A stretch of DNA of 64,000 bases from Alphaproteobacteria bacterium (GCA_006226495.1 SBGU01000058.1:1-64000), one strand, 5' to 3'. Numbered from the stretch's first letter, positions 19,043 to 27,947 are shown. Notes: a model not told the origin generated them from the sequence alone. Numbers and translations: made by a program.

Positions 19043-19819
19043 GTGACCAATCCGCTTGCAATCATCGGCCGGGTGTTTCTGGCATCACTGGCCGAGATAG
19101 GCCGTCTGTCGGTCTTCGCCGGCACCGCCGTCAGCCATATCGCGCGGCCGCCCCTTTACTGGCGCCTTATGCTGAAGCAGATGTGGCTGATCGGCTATAA
19201 CAGCCTGCCGGTCGTGGGCCTGACCGCCCTGTTCACGGGCGCGGCGCTCGCGCAGCAGATTTTTGTCGGTGGCAGCCGCTTCAATGCCGAATCCGTGGTG
19301 CCGGGTGTGGTGGTGATCGCCATCGTGCGCGAGCTGGGCCCTGTGCTGGGTGGCCTGATGGTCGCAGGCCGTGTGTCTTCGGCCATGGCTGCCGAACTGG
19401 GCACCATGCGCGTGACCGAACAGATTGATGCGCTCGTCACCCTGTCGACCGATCCGTTCAAATACCTCGTTGTGCCGCGCCTTGTCGCCGCGGTCCTGAC
19501 CCTGCCGATGCTGGTGATCATCGCCAACATCATCGGCGTGATGGGCGGTTATGTCATCGGCACCGGCAAGCTGGGCCTGAATGAAGCCACCTATTTGCAG
19601 GTCACCAAAGATTTCCTGGAGCAGTCGGACGTTGTCTCCTCGCTCGTGAAAGCCGCTGTGTTCGGCTTCATCATTGCACTGATGGGCAGCTATCACGGCT
19701 ATAACAGCCGGGGCGGCGCGCAAGGCGTGGGCAAGGCCACCACCAATGCCGTGGTGTCCGCCTTCATCGCCATCCTGATGGCGAACCTGATCATCACCGT
19801 TATCGTGTTCGGAGGTTAA
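19043..19819 (+). CDS. mlaE: MlaE family ABC transporter permease (phospholipid trafficking)
   Basis: Inner-membrane permease of 258 residues with five or six hydrophobic segments and the MlaE signature region (VARELGPVLGGLMVAGRVSSAMAAE type: VRELGPVLGG, AAELGTM). It works with MlaF to move phospholipids between membranes. It begins with GTG at 19043 and is followed two bases later by mlaF. The order E then F is common in alphaproteobacteria. No mlaD (MCE-domain) gene follows, so that subunit must be elsewhere. Confidence 0.93.
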   Translation: MTNPLAIIGRVFLASLAEIGRLSVFAGTAVSHIARPPLYWRLMLKQMWLIGYNSLPVVGLTALFTGAALAQQIFVGGSRFNAESVVPGVVVIAIVRELGPVLGGLMVAGRVSSAMAAELGTMRVTEQIDALVTLSTDPFKYLVVPRLVAAVLTLPMLVIIANIIGVMGGYVIGTGKLGLNEATYLQVTKDFLEQSDVVSSLVKAAVFGFIIALMGSYHGYNSRGGAQGVGKATTNAVVSAFIAILMANLIITVIVFGG

Positions 19820-19821
19820 GC

Positions 19822-20598
19822 ATGACCAGCATACCAATGCTCGATCTTACGGACGTCCATAAAGCCTTTGGCCCCAAACAGGTGCTGAAGGGCGTAGACC
19901 TGAAGGTGGCCAAGGGTGAATCCATGGTCATTATCGGCGGCTCAGGCACCGGCAAGTCCGTGACCCTGAAATGCATCCTTGGCATGCTGAAACCCGACCG
20001 GGGCTCCATCAAGGTCGATGGTGCCGAAATTGTCGGCATGCGCCAGAGCGATCGTCGCGAAGTTCTCACCAAATTCGGCATGCTGTTCCAGGGTGCGGCG
20101 CTGTTCGACAGCCTGCCCGTCTGGGAAAACGTGGCTTTTGGCCTTATTCAGAGCAAGGGCCTGAACCGCAAGGACGCCAGGGAAATCGCCATTGAAAAAC
20201 TGCGCCGCGTGGGCCTGAGCCCCGATGTCGGCGAACTGTCGCCGGCAGAGCTTTCGGGCGGCATGCAGAAGCGCGTGGGCCTGGCCCGCGCCATCGCGGC
20301 CGAGCCCGAGATCATTTTCTTTGATGAACCCACCACGGGTCTTGACCCCATCATGGCGGACGTGATCAACGACCTGATCGTCGAATGTGTGAAGGACCTT
20401 GGTGCCACCACGCTGTCGATCACCCATGATATGGCCAGTGCGCGCAAGATTGCGGACCGCATTGCCATGCTGTATCGCGGCGAGATCATCTGGGAAGGCG
20501 CCAAGACCGACATCGACAATTCCGGCAACGATTATGTCAACCAGTTCATCCACGGTCGCGCCGAAGGCCCGATCCAGATGGAAGTGCTGAAACTCTGA
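19822..20598 (+). CDS. mlaF: ABC transporter ATP-binding protein MlaF
   Basis: Cytosolic ATPase of the Mla transporter, 258 residues. Walker A GGSGTGKS, the ABC signature LSGGMQKRVGLARA and Walker B IIFFDEPTTGLDP are all intact. GGAGG ends 5 bp before its ATG, within the mlaE stop region. The stop codon overlaps the start of radA in TGATG, which points to translational coupling. Confidence 0.94.
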   Translation: MTSIPMLDLTDVHKAFGPKQVLKGVDLKVAKGESMVIIGGSGTGKSVTLKCILGMLKPDRGSIKVDGAEIVGMRQSDRREVLTKFGMLFQGAALFDSLPVWENVAFGLIQSKGLNRKDAREIAIEKLRRVGLSPDVGELSPAELSGGMQKRVGLARAIAAEPEIIFFDEPTTGLDPIMADVINDLIVECVKDLGATTLSITHDMASARKIADRIAMLYRGEIIWEGAKTDIDNSGNDYVNQFIHGRAEGPIQMEVLKL

Positions 20599-21968
20599 TG
20601 GCAAAGGCGCTGAAAAGTTTTGCCTGTGGTGAATGCGGCGCGGTTTACCGGCGCTGGCAGGGTAAATGCGACGAATGCGGCGAATGGAACACCATTGCCG
20701 AAGAACAGGCGGTCGTATCAGGCGCCCCCAAGGGCCTGAGCGCCAAGAAGGGCCGCGCGGTCGAACTCGTGTCGCTGGATACCCCCATCAAGGAAGAACC
20801 GCGCACCCTGACCGGTATTGGTGAGTTCGACAGGGCGCTGGGCGGTGGTCTTGTGCCCGGCAGCGCCATCCTGATCGGTGGCGACCCCGGCATCGGCAAA
20901 TCCACCGTGCTGTTGCAGGCCATGGGCGCCCTTGCGCTCAGGGGCCACGACTGTGTCTATATCTCGGGCGAGGAAGCAACCGCGCAGGTACAGATGCGCG
21001 CCGGTCGCCTGGGCCTTGCGGGTGCGCCGCTGAAGCTGGGCTGCGAAACCTCGCTCCGCGATATCCTGACCACCCTGGACGAAGGCCGGCCGCCGCGCGC
21101 GGTGGTGATCGACAGTATCCAGACCCTGTTCGCCGACCATGTGGAATCGGCGCCGGGCACGGTCAGCCAGGTGCGTGTCTGCGGGCATGAGCTGATTTCC
21201 TATGCCAAACGCCGGGGCACGGTCGTGTTCCTGGTGGGCCATGTCACCAAGGATGGCCAGATCGCCGGCCCCCGCGTGCTCGAACATATGGTCGATACCG
21301 TGCTTTATTTCGAAGGCGATCGCGGCCACCAGTTCCGTATCCTGCGTGCCGTGAAAAACCGCTTCGGCGGCACCGACGAGATCGGTGTGTTCGAGATGAC
21401 CGGTGCCGGCCTGCAGGAAGTTTCGAACCCGTCCGAACTGTTCCTCGCGGACCATAACAGCCGCGAACCCGGCTCTGCCGTTTTTGCCGGTATCGAGGGC
21501 TCGCGCCCCGTGCTGGTGGAAATCCAGGCCCTTGTCGCACGATCAAGTGCCGCAAACCCGCGCCGGGCGGTTGTCGGTTGGGACAGCGGCCGCCTTGCCA
21601 TGGTGCTGGCGGTGCTGGATGCCCGCGCAGGCCTTGGCCTTGCCGGCTGTGATGTTTACCTGAACGTGGCCGGCGGCCTGAAGATTTCCGAACCCGCAGC
21701 CGACCTTGCGGTCGCGGCGGCGCTGATTTCCAGCCTCGCACAAGTGCCGGTACCCGATGAAACCGTAGTGTTCGGTGAAATCAGCCTGTCGGGTGACGTG
21801 CGCAGCGTTTCGCAAACCGAAGCGCGGCTGAAAGAATCCGCCAAGCTCGGTTTCTCGAAGGCCCTGATGCCGGCAGGCAAAAAGGGCGACAACAAGGGTA
21901 TCCGGCAGGAAGGCCTGCAGCGGGTCAGCGACCTTGTGGAACAGTTTTTCCCGGACGGCATCGCCTGA
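20598..21968 (+). CDS. radA: DNA repair protein RadA
   Basis: RecA-like ATPase that promotes branch migration in recombination. The 456 residues have the N-terminal zinc ribbon (CGECG at 9-13 and CDEC), Walker A GGDPGIGKST, the RadA motif KNRFGGTDEIG and a C-terminal Lon-like domain without catalytic residues. Its ATG overlaps the mlaF stop by one base. It shares the plus-strand operon with mlaEF and cvpA. Confidence 0.97.
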   Translation: MAKALKSFACGECGAVYRRWQGKCDECGEWNTIAEEQAVVSGAPKGLSAKKGRAVELVSLDTPIKEEPRTLTGIGEFDRALGGGLVPGSAILIGGDPGIGKSTVLLQAMGALALRGHDCVYISGEEATAQVQMRAGRLGLAGAPLKLGCETSLRDILTTLDEGRPPRAVVIDSIQTLFADHVESAPGTVSQVRVCGHELISYAKRRGTVVFLVGHVTKDGQIAGPRVLEHMVDTVLYFEGDRGHQFRILRAVKNRFGGTDEIGVFEMTGAGLQEVSNPSELFLADHNSREPGSAVFAGIEGSRPVLVEIQALVARSSAANPRRAVVGWDSGRLAMVLAVLDARAGLGLAGCDVYLNVAGGLKISEPAADLAVAAALISSLAQVPVPDETVVFGEISLSGDVRSVSQTEARLKESAKLGFSKALMPAGKKGDNKGIRQEGLQRVSDLVEQFFPDGIA

Positions 21969-22018
21969 TCGGCCATATGCCGGGTGACGACAGGAATTTG
22001 CGGGAGTATAGTTAAACC

Positions 22019-22693
22019 ATGGATACATCGACCCTGACCGCCTTTGACGCTGCCGTGCTCCTGATTGTGGGCCTGTCTGCGCTTTTTGCCTTCGGGCGCG
22101 GTTTTGTAACCGTCGCCCTGTCGTTCGCGGCCTGGGCTGGGGCATTGGTCGCCACCGTGTTTGGCCTTGAGTTCGCCAAGCCCTATGTGCGTGACCTGGT
22201 ATCGCCGCCTGAACTGGCGGATATCATCACCCTCGCCCTTCTGTTCTTCGTCACCCTGTTTGTGCTGAAGCGCATTGCCGAAATGGTCGGCGGCATGGTG
22301 AAGGACAGCCCGGTCGGTTTCCTCGACCGTTCGCTGGGCGCGGCCTTTGGCCTGTTGCGCGGCATGGTGATTGTCTCGGTACTCTATCTCGGTTTCTCGA
22401 AACTGTTTGCGCCCGCCGACCAGCCGGACTGGATGCGCGATGCCCGCCTGCGACCGCTGGTGGCCTGGGGCGCAGAAATGCTGGAAGGTTATGCTGCCGA
22501 AGCGCTGGGCAAGGACCCGACCGAGGTTGGCAGCGATTACCTGCAGCGCGCCGCAGATTCCGTGCCCAGCCAGTTCATCAACGAAAAGCTTGAAGAACAG
22601 GCCGCCAAATATATGGAAAAACAGCGCGATCAGCTAGACGAGCTTGTGGACGAGCTCGAGAAGGAAAAACCCAAAGGCGGCAAGACGGAGTAA
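22019..22693 (+). CDS. cvpA: CvpA family membrane protein
   Basis: 224 residues with four hydrophobic segments in the first 115 residues (for example AAVLLIVGLSALFAFGRGFV and ADIITLALLFFVTLFVL), the CvpA fold. The C-terminal third is soluble and ends in a Glu/Lys coiled stretch. In gammaproteobacteria CvpA lies upstream of purF, as here (purF 140 bp downstream). The role is poorly defined; links to membrane stress and colicin V production are from the family name only. Confidence 0.9.
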   Translation: MDTSTLTAFDAAVLLIVGLSALFAFGRGFVTVALSFAAWAGALVATVFGLEFAKPYVRDLVSPPELADIITLALLFFVTLFVLKRIAEMVGGMVKDSPVGFLDRSLGAAFGLLRGMVIVSVLYLGFSKLFAPADQPDWMRDARLRPLVAWGAEMLEGYAAEALGKDPTEVGSDYLQRAADSVPSQFINEKLEEQAAKYMEKQRDQLDELVDELEKEKPKGGKTE

Positions 22694-22833
22694 TATTTCC
22701 GTAAAATTGTTTTTGGTGCTAGGCAGCAGGGACCTGAGGCGATATATGGTGCGGGCAATCGCCAAAAAATAATTGCCTGGCATAAATATGCCCACGACCA
22801 GAGTAAGCCACCGTTTTGAACAGGACTGACCTC

Positions 22834-24315
22834 ATGGCAAAAGCAGCGCCCCAGCTTACCACCAATCCGTTTGATGACGACAAGCTGCATGAAGAATGCG
22901 GCGTATTCGGCATCTATGGTTCGCCCGATGCCAGTGCCCACACCGCGCTCGGGCTACACGCCCTGCAGCACCGGGGCCAGGAAGCTGCGGGCATTACCGC
23001 CTTCGACGGCACCAGCTTCCACTCCAAACGGGTTCTCGGCCATGTTGCCGACAATTTCACCAATCAGGCCGTGATCGACAGCCTGCCCGGCCATGTCGCC
23101 ATCGGCCATACACGTTATTCCACCACGGGCGGCACCGAACTCCGGAACTGCCAGCCGCTGTATGCAGACTTTGTCTCCGGCGGTTTTGGCGTGGCCCACA
23201 ATGGCAACCTGACAAACGCCGCGCACCTCAAGAAATCGCTAGTGAAACGCGGTTCCATCTTCCAGTCGACCTCTGACTCGGAAGTGATCCTGCACCTGAT
23301 TGCCACCAGCCATTTCCGCACCCTGCTGGACCGGTTCGTCGATGCACTGCGCCAGATCGAAGGCGCCTATTCCCTGGTGTCGGTCACCAAGGAAGGCATG
23401 ATCGGCGTGCGCGACCCGCTGGGTGTGCGCCCGCTGGTGATGGGTCAGCTCGACAAGGCCATCATCCTGTGTTCGGAAACCTGTGCCCTCGATATCATCG
23501 GCGCGACCTATGTGCGCGACGTGGAACCGGGCGAGATGGTGATCGTGACCGCAGACGGTGTCAGCAGCCACCGTCCGTTCCCGGAACAGAAGGCGCGCCC
23601 CTGTATCTTCGAACATGTCTATTTCGCGCGCCCCGACAGCTATATGGACCATATGAGCGTCTATGAAGTGCGGAAACGCATCGGCGCCGAACTGGCCCGC
23701 GAAAACGCGGTCGAGGCCGACCTTGTGATCCCGGTGCCGGACAGCGGCACGCCGGCGGCCATCGGTTATGCGCAGGCTTCGGGCATTCCGTTCGAACTGG
23801 GCATCATCCGCAACCATTATGTTGGCCGGACCTTCATCGAACCCAGTGACCAGATCCGCCACTTCGGAGTGAAACTGAAGCACAATGCCAACCGCTGGCA
23901 CATAGAAGGCAAGAATATCATCCTTGTCGACGACAGTATCGTGCGGGGCACCACGTCGTTGAAGATCGTGACCATGATGCGCGAAGCCGGCGCCAAGCAG
24001 GTGCATATGCGCATTGCATCGCCGCCCACGGCCCATAGCTGTTTTTATGGTGTCGACACGCCTGAACGCAGCAAACTGCTGGCCGCCCGCATGGATGTTG
24101 AAGCCATGCGCGAATATATCGGGGCGGATTCGCTCGCTTTCCTGTCGATCGACGGGCTGTACCGTGCCGTCAAACAGCCGAACGGCCGCGACAGCAAATG
24201 CCCGGCCTTCTGCGATGCCTGTTTCACCGGCGATTACCCGACCTTCCTGACCGACCAGTCGGAAGCAGACCAGGCGGACAGCCAACTGAACCTGATCGCC
24301 TCAACCGGAGCCTGA
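22834..24315 (+). CDS. purF: Amidophosphoribosyltransferase
   Basis: First committed enzyme of purine synthesis: glutamine plus PRPP gives phosphoribosylamine. ATG at 22834 follows AGGA; an in-frame TTG upstream at 22816 is less likely. The 493-residue precursor has a 21-residue propeptide, then Cys22 (EECGVFG), the N-terminal nucleophile after cleavage. The PRTase loop is ILVDDSIVRGTTS. The C-terminal CPAFCDACFTGDYP cluster resembles the Fe-S type PurF of Bacillus, suggesting a [4Fe-4S] form. Confidence 0.97.
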   Translation: MAKAAPQLTTNPFDDDKLHEECGVFGIYGSPDASAHTALGLHALQHRGQEAAGITAFDGTSFHSKRVLGHVADNFTNQAVIDSLPGHVAIGHTRYSTTGGTELRNCQPLYADFVSGGFGVAHNGNLTNAAHLKKSLVKRGSIFQSTSDSEVILHLIATSHFRTLLDRFVDALRQIEGAYSLVSVTKEGMIGVRDPLGVRPLVMGQLDKAIILCSETCALDIIGATYVRDVEPGEMVIVTADGVSSHRPFPEQKARPCIFEHVYFARPDSYMDHMSVYEVRKRIGAELARENAVEADLVIPVPDSGTPAAIGYAQASGIPFELGIIRNHYVGRTFIEPSDQIRHFGVKLKHNANRWHIEGKNIILVDDSIVRGTTSLKIVTMMREAGAKQVHMRIASPPTAHSCFYGVDTPERSKLLAARMDVEAMREYIGADSLAFLSIDGLYRAVKQPNGRDSKCPAFCDACFTGDYPTFLTDQSEADQADSQLNLIASTGA

Positions 24316-24319
24316 TTTC

Positions 24320-25057
24320 ATGGATAAACCCCTCGAAGGCCGCCGGGCACTGGTGACCGGTGCATCCCGCGGTATTGGCCGCGCTGTGGCACTTGCGCTT
24401 GCTGAAGCCGGCGCCGACATCATCGCCATTGCCAAGGCCCGCAGCCAGGGCGCCCTTGAGGACCTGGATGACCAGATCCAGGCCTTGGGCCGCCAATGCA
24501 CCCTGGTGCCGATGGACCTGCGCGACGGCGATGCCATCGACCGCCTGGGCGGCGCGATCTATGAACGCTGGGGCAAGCTGGATATCCTCGTGGGCAATGC
24601 GGCCGTTCTGGGCACCATCAGCCCGCTCGGTCATATCAGTGTCAAGGACTGGGCTGAACTGATGGACGTGAATGTCACCGCCAACTGGCGCCTGATCCGT
24701 TCGCTCGATCCGCTTCTCAAACAGTCCGACGCCGGCCGCGCCATTTTCGTTACCTCGGGTGCCGCACACACGCACAAGGCCTATTGGGGCGGTTATGCCA
24801 CCACCAAGGCAGCACTTGAAGCCATGGCGCTAACCTATTCAAATGAATGCCGTATTACCAAGATCAAGGTCAATATGGTCGACCCCGGCCCCATCCGCAC
24901 CATGATGCGCGCCAAGGCAGTCCCGGGCGAAGACCCGTCCGTCCTGCCGACCACCGACCAGATCGCCCCCCTGTTCGTCGAACTGGCCTCGCCTGATTGC
25001 GACCGCGCGGGCGAAATTGTCAAATTCTACGACTGGGCCGGCATCGAGCGGACCTGA
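24320..25057 (+). CDS. SDR family oxidoreductase
   Basis: 245 residues with the short-chain dehydrogenase fold: TGASRGIG near the N terminus for NAD(P), NAA at VGNAAVLG, catalytic Ser in FVTSGAAH and YATTK (YxxxK). It starts 5 bp after purF and may be cotranscribed with it and the following VOC gene. The substrate is unknown; several alphaproteobacteria carry an SDR after purF. Confidence 0.88.
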   Translation: MDKPLEGRRALVTGASRGIGRAVALALAEAGADIIAIAKARSQGALEDLDDQIQALGRQCTLVPMDLRDGDAIDRLGGAIYERWGKLDILVGNAAVLGTISPLGHISVKDWAELMDVNVTANWRLIRSLDPLLKQSDAGRAIFVTSGAAHTHKAYWGGYATTKAALEAMALTYSNECRITKIKVNMVDPGPIRTMMRAKAVPGEDPSVLPTTDQIAPLFVELASPDCDRAGEIVKFYDWAGIERT

Positions 25058-25061
25058 GCCG

Positions 25062-25451
25062 GTGGCACAGCGCATTGCCCTCGTCAGCCTCCTTGTCGCC
25101 GATTATGACGAGGCGATTGCCTGGTATACCGAAAAACTGGGTTTCGACCTGATCGAGGATACCGCAGAAGCAGACAAACGCTGGGTCGTTGTGGCACCTT
25201 GCGGCGGTGACGGCGGTTGCCGCATCCTGCTGGCTGAGGCCAAAAACGACGCCGAACGCGCCGCCATCGGCAACCAGACTGGCGGGCGCGTGTTCCTGTT
25301 CCTCAATACCGACGATTTCGGCCGCGATTACCGGCGTATGCTGGATGCCGGCGTGCCCTTCGTGCGCGGCCCGGTCTACGAACCTTATGGCACGGTGGCC
25401 GTATTTCAGGACCTGTACGGCAACCAGTGGGACCTGATAGAGCCGTGCTGA
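25062..25451 (+). CDS. VOC (glyoxalase/bleomycin resistance) superfamily protein
   Basis: About 129 residues with the paired beta-alpha-beta-beta-beta fold: ALVSLLVADYDEAIAWYTEKLGF at the start and FQDLYGNQWDLIEP at the end. Start GTG at 25062, 5 bp after the SDR stop, is chosen; a TTG at 25017 overlapping the SDR gene is an alternative. Metal-binding residues are not obvious, so the function is unknown. Confidence 0.8.
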   Translation: MAQRIALVSLLVADYDEAIAWYTEKLGFDLIEDTAEADKRWVVVAPCGGDGGCRILLAEAKNDAERAAIGNQTGGRVFLFLNTDDFGRDYRRMLDAGVPFVRGPVYEPYGTVAVFQDLYGNQWDLIEPC

Positions 25452-25457
25452 GCTTGC

Positions 25458-25479
25458 CCTGCCCTTCGTAAAGGGCAGG
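25458..25479. terminator. Hairpin between convergent genes
   Basis: A 9-bp stem CCTGCCCTT/AAGGGCAGG with loop CGTA. It sits between the VOC gene stop (25451) and the crotonase stop (25524). The T-tract is short, so termination strength is doubtful. Confidence 0.4.
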
Positions 25480-25523
25480 CATTCTCTTGGCCACAAATGG
25501 CATGTTTTCTTTTTCCGCCTTCG

Positions 25524-26321
25524 CTATTTGCCCTTAAACTGCGGCGCGCGTTTCTGCATCATGGCCATCACGCCCTCGCCGACATCTTCGCTGCCCATCA
25601 AAGCAAGCATGCGTCCTGTCACCGCCGCAAGGGCTGCCTCGTCGCCTTCGTACCGCGCCTGATTGGCCGACGCCAGCGCCGCTCTGACCGCGAGAGGCGC
25701 TGCCTGGGCCACCCGTTCGGCCAGCTCGATCGCCCGGTCGAGTTCCTTGCCTGCAGGCACCACTTCGCTCACCAGCCGCATACGGTGTGCGTCTTCAGCA
25801 GTAAAGCTGTCGCCGGTCAGAATATAGCGCATGGCGTCGGACCAGCCCGCGACCTGGGGAAAACGAACCGTCGCGCCCCCTGCGGGCGGAATGCCTCGCA
25901 TCACTTCCATTTGCGCAAAACTTGCCGTGTCTGCCGCGACGATGATGTCAGCGTTCAGCACCAGCTCAATGGCCGCGGTCCAGCAGGTTCCCTGAACCGC
26001 CATGACCAGCGGTTTGCTCCGGCGTGGCGGACGCACGCCAAATGGGTCAAGCCCCTCTTCCGGGTATTTGAAACCGCCGCCCGCCAGCTTGGGCGCCAGC
26101 TCCATCAGGTCAAGGCCCGCGGTGAAATGGTCCCCGTGGGCATAAAGCACCGCACAGCGCATGTCGGCATCACGTTCATAGTCACCAAGGGCAAGGGAAA
26201 GGTCTGTCAGCATGGCGCTGTCGAAAGCGTTGCGTTTGCCAGCCCTGTCGAGCCCCAGCAACACTATATTCCCCTGTTTGCTCCTGCTCACACGCCCGGG
26301 ACCACTATTCATCTCGCTCAT
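25524..26321 (-). CDS. Crotonase/enoyl-CoA hydratase family protein
   Basis: 265 residues with the crotonase fold: GLDRAGKRNAF, TAGLDLMEL (oxyanion hole) and VQGTCWTAAIELVLNADIIVAADTASF. One catalytic glutamate position is occupied (AAIELVL). It is preceded 12 bp upstream by a TetR operator copy (26333-26348) that overlaps its likely -10 region, so the TetR product probably controls it. Starts MSEMNSGPG with AGGA 8 bp upstream. Confidence 0.88.
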   Translation of the reverse strand: MSEMNSGPGRVSRSKQGNIVLLGLDRAGKRNAFDSAMLTDLSLALGDYERDADMRCAVLYAHGDHFTAGLDLMELAPKLAGGGFKYPEEGLDPFGVRPPRRSKPLVMAVQGTCWTAAIELVLNADIIVAADTASFAQMEVMRGIPPAGGATVRFPQVAGWSDAMRYILTGDSFTAEDAHRMRLVSEVVPAGKELDRAIELAERVAQAAPLAVRAALASANQARYEGDEAALAAVTGRMLALMGSEDVGEGVMAMMQKRAPQFKGK

Positions 26322-26332
26322 TTTTCACATCC

Positions 26333-26348
26333 TATGACAGTCGTTATA
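26333..26348. promoter_or_regulatory. TetR-type operator copy 1 (crotonase promoter)
   Basis: TATGAC-AGTC-GTTATA, with arms complementary except one base. The same motif occurs twice in the tetR/cupin intergenic region. It overlaps the likely -10/transcription start of the crotonase gene. Confidence 0.7.
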
Positions 26349-26385
26349 ATTACAGGCAAAAAAAATCAGGCCATGTCAGTTGGGT

Positions 26386-26778
26386 TCAACCGACGGCCTG
26401 ACCGTTCGTAACCACGGTGAATTTACGTGTTGGCACAAAAACCTCGCAGGTTCCGGTATGGCCACCGGGAAACGAGACGGCGTCTCCGGCCTTCATTTCC
26501 ACACGTTCCCCTGTATCCAGTGTTATGGCGATATGGCCTTCGAGGATGACAAAGGCTTCGTCGTTGTCGAACCGCCAGGTAAAGACCGACGGATCGGCCG
26601 TAAAGAAGGCGACAGCTTTATAGGGTGTCACAGTACCGACGGTGCGCAGTAGCTTCATCCGGCAGTTGGGCTCGCCCGCAATAACGTCACTGCCAAGCGG
26701 ATAATCCATCCAGCCGTCAGGGGCATCAAGCGCGGCCCGGGTTACGGTATCAGGCACCGTTGGGATTTGATGTTGCAT
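26386..26778 (-). CDS. Cupin domain protein
   Basis: 130 residues with a single cupin barrel of the small metal-binding type: PYKAVAFFTADPSVFTWRFDNDEAFVILEGHIAI then MKAGDAVSFPGG. The usual HxH metal ligands are replaced (TWRFDNDEA), so metal binding is uncertain. It is divergent from the tetR gene with two palindromic operators between them. Confidence 0.82.
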   Translation of the reverse strand: MQHQIPTVPDTVTRAALDAPDGWMDYPLGSDVIAGEPNCRMKLLRTVGTVTPYKAVAFFTADPSVFTWRFDNDEAFVILEGHIAITLDTGERVEMKAGDAVSFPGGHTGTCEVFVPTRKFTVVTNGQAVG

Positions 26779-26814
26779 CCAGTGTCTCCTTGCTTCATCA
26801 ATAGGAACTCAGAT

Positions 26815-26830
26815 TATAACGGTTGTTATA
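26815..26830. promoter_or_regulatory. TetR-type operator copy 2 (cupin/tetR region)
   Basis: A perfect palindrome TATAAC-GGTT-GTTATA. It overlaps a TATAAT-like -10 element (complement of 26813-26818) reading toward the cupin gene, and the -35 TTGTTA (26823-26828) of the tetR promoter. Confidence 0.75.
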
Positions 26831-26850
26831 TTGCGCCGTTTTGATATTAT
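26823..26850 (+). promoter_or_regulatory. Putative promoter of tetR gene
   Basis: TTGTTA (26823-26828) and TATTAT (26845-26850), spaced by 16 bp, lie before the tetR start at 26878. Each element is overlapped by one operator copy, consistent with autorepression. Confidence 0.5.
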
Positions 26851-26863
26851 GACAAGTGTTATA
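26848..26863. promoter_or_regulatory. TetR-type operator copy 3 (tetR promoter)
   Basis: TATGAC-AAGT-GTTATA. It is centred 33 bp (about three helical turns) from copy 2 and overlaps the tetR -10 region. Confidence 0.7.
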
Positions 26864-26877
26864 TTAAAGGTATTCGC

Positions 26878-27465
26878 ATGCCACGTACAAACCCTGAAGC
26901 CCGCGACCGCTTGATAGCGACAGCCGCAGACATGCTGCAGCGCCGCGGTATGAATGCCACCAGCGTCCGTGATCTGGCGAAGGAGGCCAAGGCACCGCTT
27001 GGGTCGACCTACCATTATTTCCCGGGTGGCAAGCAGCAGGTGGTGGAAGAAGCGGTGCAGTATGCAGGTAACCTGGTCGCGTCCCGGCTTGCAATTGAGT
27101 TGCGCGCCGGTCCGGCAGAAGGCCTGCGCGCGTTTCTGGACCTGTGGCGCACCACGGTCTTGCGCAGCGAGTTTCGCGCCGGCTGCCCGGTTCTGGCAGT
27201 TTCTGCGGAGGAGCCTGCATCCGAAGACGCGATGTCGACCCTGAGTGTCGCTGCAGCCGTTTTCTCCGAATGGGAACGCCTGCTGGCGGCGTCGCTGGTT
27301 GAGCATGGCGTGCCACCTGAAACAGCACATGAGGTCGCGACCTTGATCGTGGCGTCCGTCGAAGGCTCTGTCGTCCTTTGCCGGGCAAAGCGCAGTATCG
27401 AGCCGCTTGACCGGATCGGCAGGCAACTGGAAGCGGTTATACGGGGCGCAATAAACCAAGCGTGA
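26878..27465 (+). CDS. TetR/AcrR family transcriptional repressor
   Basis: 195 residues. The N-terminal helix-turn-helix is ARDRLIATAADMLQRRGMNATSVRDLAKEAKAPLGSTYHYFPGGK (about 8-54), and the C-terminal helices resemble the LmrA/YxaF group (AGCPVLAVSAEEP). Its ATG has AAAGG upstream. Two copies of a 16-bp palindrome lie in its promoter region and a third lies before the crotonase gene, so it probably represses itself, the cupin gene and the crotonase gene. The ligand is unknown. Confidence 0.9.
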   Translation: MPRTNPEARDRLIATAADMLQRRGMNATSVRDLAKEAKAPLGSTYHYFPGGKQQVVEEAVQYAGNLVASRLAIELRAGPAEGLRAFLDLWRTTVLRSEFRAGCPVLAVSAEEPASEDAMSTLSVAAAVFSEWERLLAASLVEHGVPPETAHEVATLIVASVEGSVVLCRAKRSIEPLDRIGRQLEAVIRGAINQA

Positions 27466-27491
27466 GATTCAACTTTTTGAGGGTGACGAGT

Positions 27492-27947
27492 ATGGAACAG
27501 TCAGCAGCAGACGAATGGCGTTACCCCTATGGCAGCGATCAGCGCTACCACCTGCAGCATGTCCATCTTTTCGCCTCGGACATCAATGCCTCGATCGATT
27601 TTTACAAAACATGGTTTGACGCGACTATGGTGTGGGACAATGACGTGGCCGGCGCCCGGAACGTGTTCCTGAAAATTGGTGTCGGCGCCATGCATCTCTA
27701 TGATCAGGCGCCAAGAGACCTTGGCAGGAATGCGGTCCACCACCTGGGTATGCAGATTGTCGGCCTCGAAGAACTGTATGGCCGAATGAAAACCGCCGGG
27801 CTGCATATCCCGAACCCGATCCGACACCTTGATGGCGGTGGCGGTTATTTCATGCTTGGCGCGCCGGACAATGTGCTGCTCGAGCTATTCGAACCCGGGC
27901 GAACACACGACCCGGTCGTTCAAACCTATTATGGCCTTGAGCTGTAA
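27492..27947 (+). CDS. VOC superfamily protein
   Basis: 151 residues. The fold is seen in HLQHVHLFASDINASIDFYKTWF, the central HHLGMQIVGLEELYGRMK, and FMLGAPDNVLLELFEP. His in HVH, His in HHLG and Glu in LLELFE are in the places of metal ligands, so a divalent metal is likely. It sits just downstream of tetR (27 bp) and may share its promoter. Methylmalonyl-CoA epimerase is a VOC enzyme and mutAB is close by, but this sequence is not a clear match to it. Converges with the GST gene 10 bp away. Confidence 0.82.
   Translation: MEQSAADEWRYPYGSDQRYHLQHVHLFASDINASIDFYKTWFDATMVWDNDVAGARNVFLKIGVGAMHLYDQAPRDLGRNAVHHLGMQIVGLEELYGRMKTAGLHIPNPIRHLDGGGGYFMLGAPDNVLLELFEPGRTHDPVVQTYYGLEL

Noticed and set aside
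27492-27947. Methylmalonyl-CoA epimerase, because mutAB lies nearby
   Set aside because: VOC fold is present, but the sequence does not show a convincing epimerase pattern and the gene is on the opposite strand, closer to tetR.
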